Of a stretch of DNA of 64,000 bases, positions 63,871 to 64,000 are shown piece by piece (position 1 is the first letter of the stretch; each line of letters opens with the position of its first letter). The translations under genes were made by a program, and so were the position numbers. Source of the DNA: Ianthella basta (Eukaryota > Porifera > Demospongiae > Verongiida > Ianthellidae); contig OZ025868.1 of the NCBI GenBank assembly GCA_964019415.1, positions 16,098,030-16,162,029 on the forward strand. The letters run 5' to 3'. The notes under the pieces are model-generated. The model worked only from the letters and a program-made list of their open reading frames with translations, made no database searches and was not told the origin of the DNA.

Positions 63871-64000
63871 GTGGGTGGGGAGGGGAGGGAAGGGGAGGGG
63901 GAGGGGAGGGGATGGAAGAGGAGAGGAGGGGAGGGGAGGGGGAGGAAAGGGGAGGGAAGAAGAGGGGAGGGGAGGGGAAGGAGAAGGCCGCGGGGTTGGT
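63871..64000 (+). other. G-rich start of the last visible ATP6V1A intron
   Basis: The donor gtgggt opens an intron made of gggga and ggaggg runs up to the window edge. The terminal exon is not in view. Confidence 0.7.

Overview
The window is nuclear DNA of an early-branching animal, most likely a demosponge. The genes are animal-type and split by short GT-AG introns, and sequences that fit this picture include a tandem family of GPR157-like receptors, a PRDM9-type PR/zinc-finger gene and a cysteine-rich secreted family that I associate from memory with sponges and cnidarians. The species call is an inference. No bacterial, CRISPR or viral gene block was seen.

Layout. 1-389 (+): last exon of a WW-domain protein, ending in a minisatellite. 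1690-8772 (-): three tandem GPR157-like seven-helix receptors with the same three-exon plan. 8976-11817 (+): small intracellular beta-trefoil protein. 12179-44591 (+): USP2/USP21-type ubiquitin protease split into 12 exons. Its eighth intron (17045-39714, 22.7 kb) holds a 28-bp minisatellite, two minus-strand copies of an intronless secreted-protein gene, two decamer arrays and about 16 kb of a 30-bp satellite. 45642-46757 (-): WH1-CRIB (WASP-like) protein, head to head with a PRDM9-like histone methyltransferase/zinc-finger gene (47112-51045, +). 51631-54298 (-): TLCD5-like TLC-domain membrane protein, whose start codon lies 32 bp from that of PSMC4 (54331-58009, +), the proteasome ATPase Rpt3. 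58374 to the right edge (+): V-ATPase catalytic subunit A, with its last exon outside the window.

Exon limits were worked out by hand from splice sites and checked by keeping the reading frame across every junction. The conserved genes (PSMC4, ATP6V1A, USP, TLCD5, PRDM9-like) give proteins close to the length of their animal relatives.

The accessory content is rich: MITEs with 8-bp duplications and one shared terminal sequence, two TA-flanked inverted-repeat elements, Penelope-like fold-backs with 11-12 bp target duplications and a hammerhead-like core, many (CA)n/(GT)n tracts and several coding-neighbour minisatellites. The most striking points are the satellite-filled intron with nested duplicated genes, a 30-bp satellite that grew out of a 10-bp repeat, a PRDM9-like finger array that varies almost only at DNA-contact residues, and a shared GTCACGTGA palindrome upstream of the receptors, with close CACGTG variants upstream of the V-ATPase gene.
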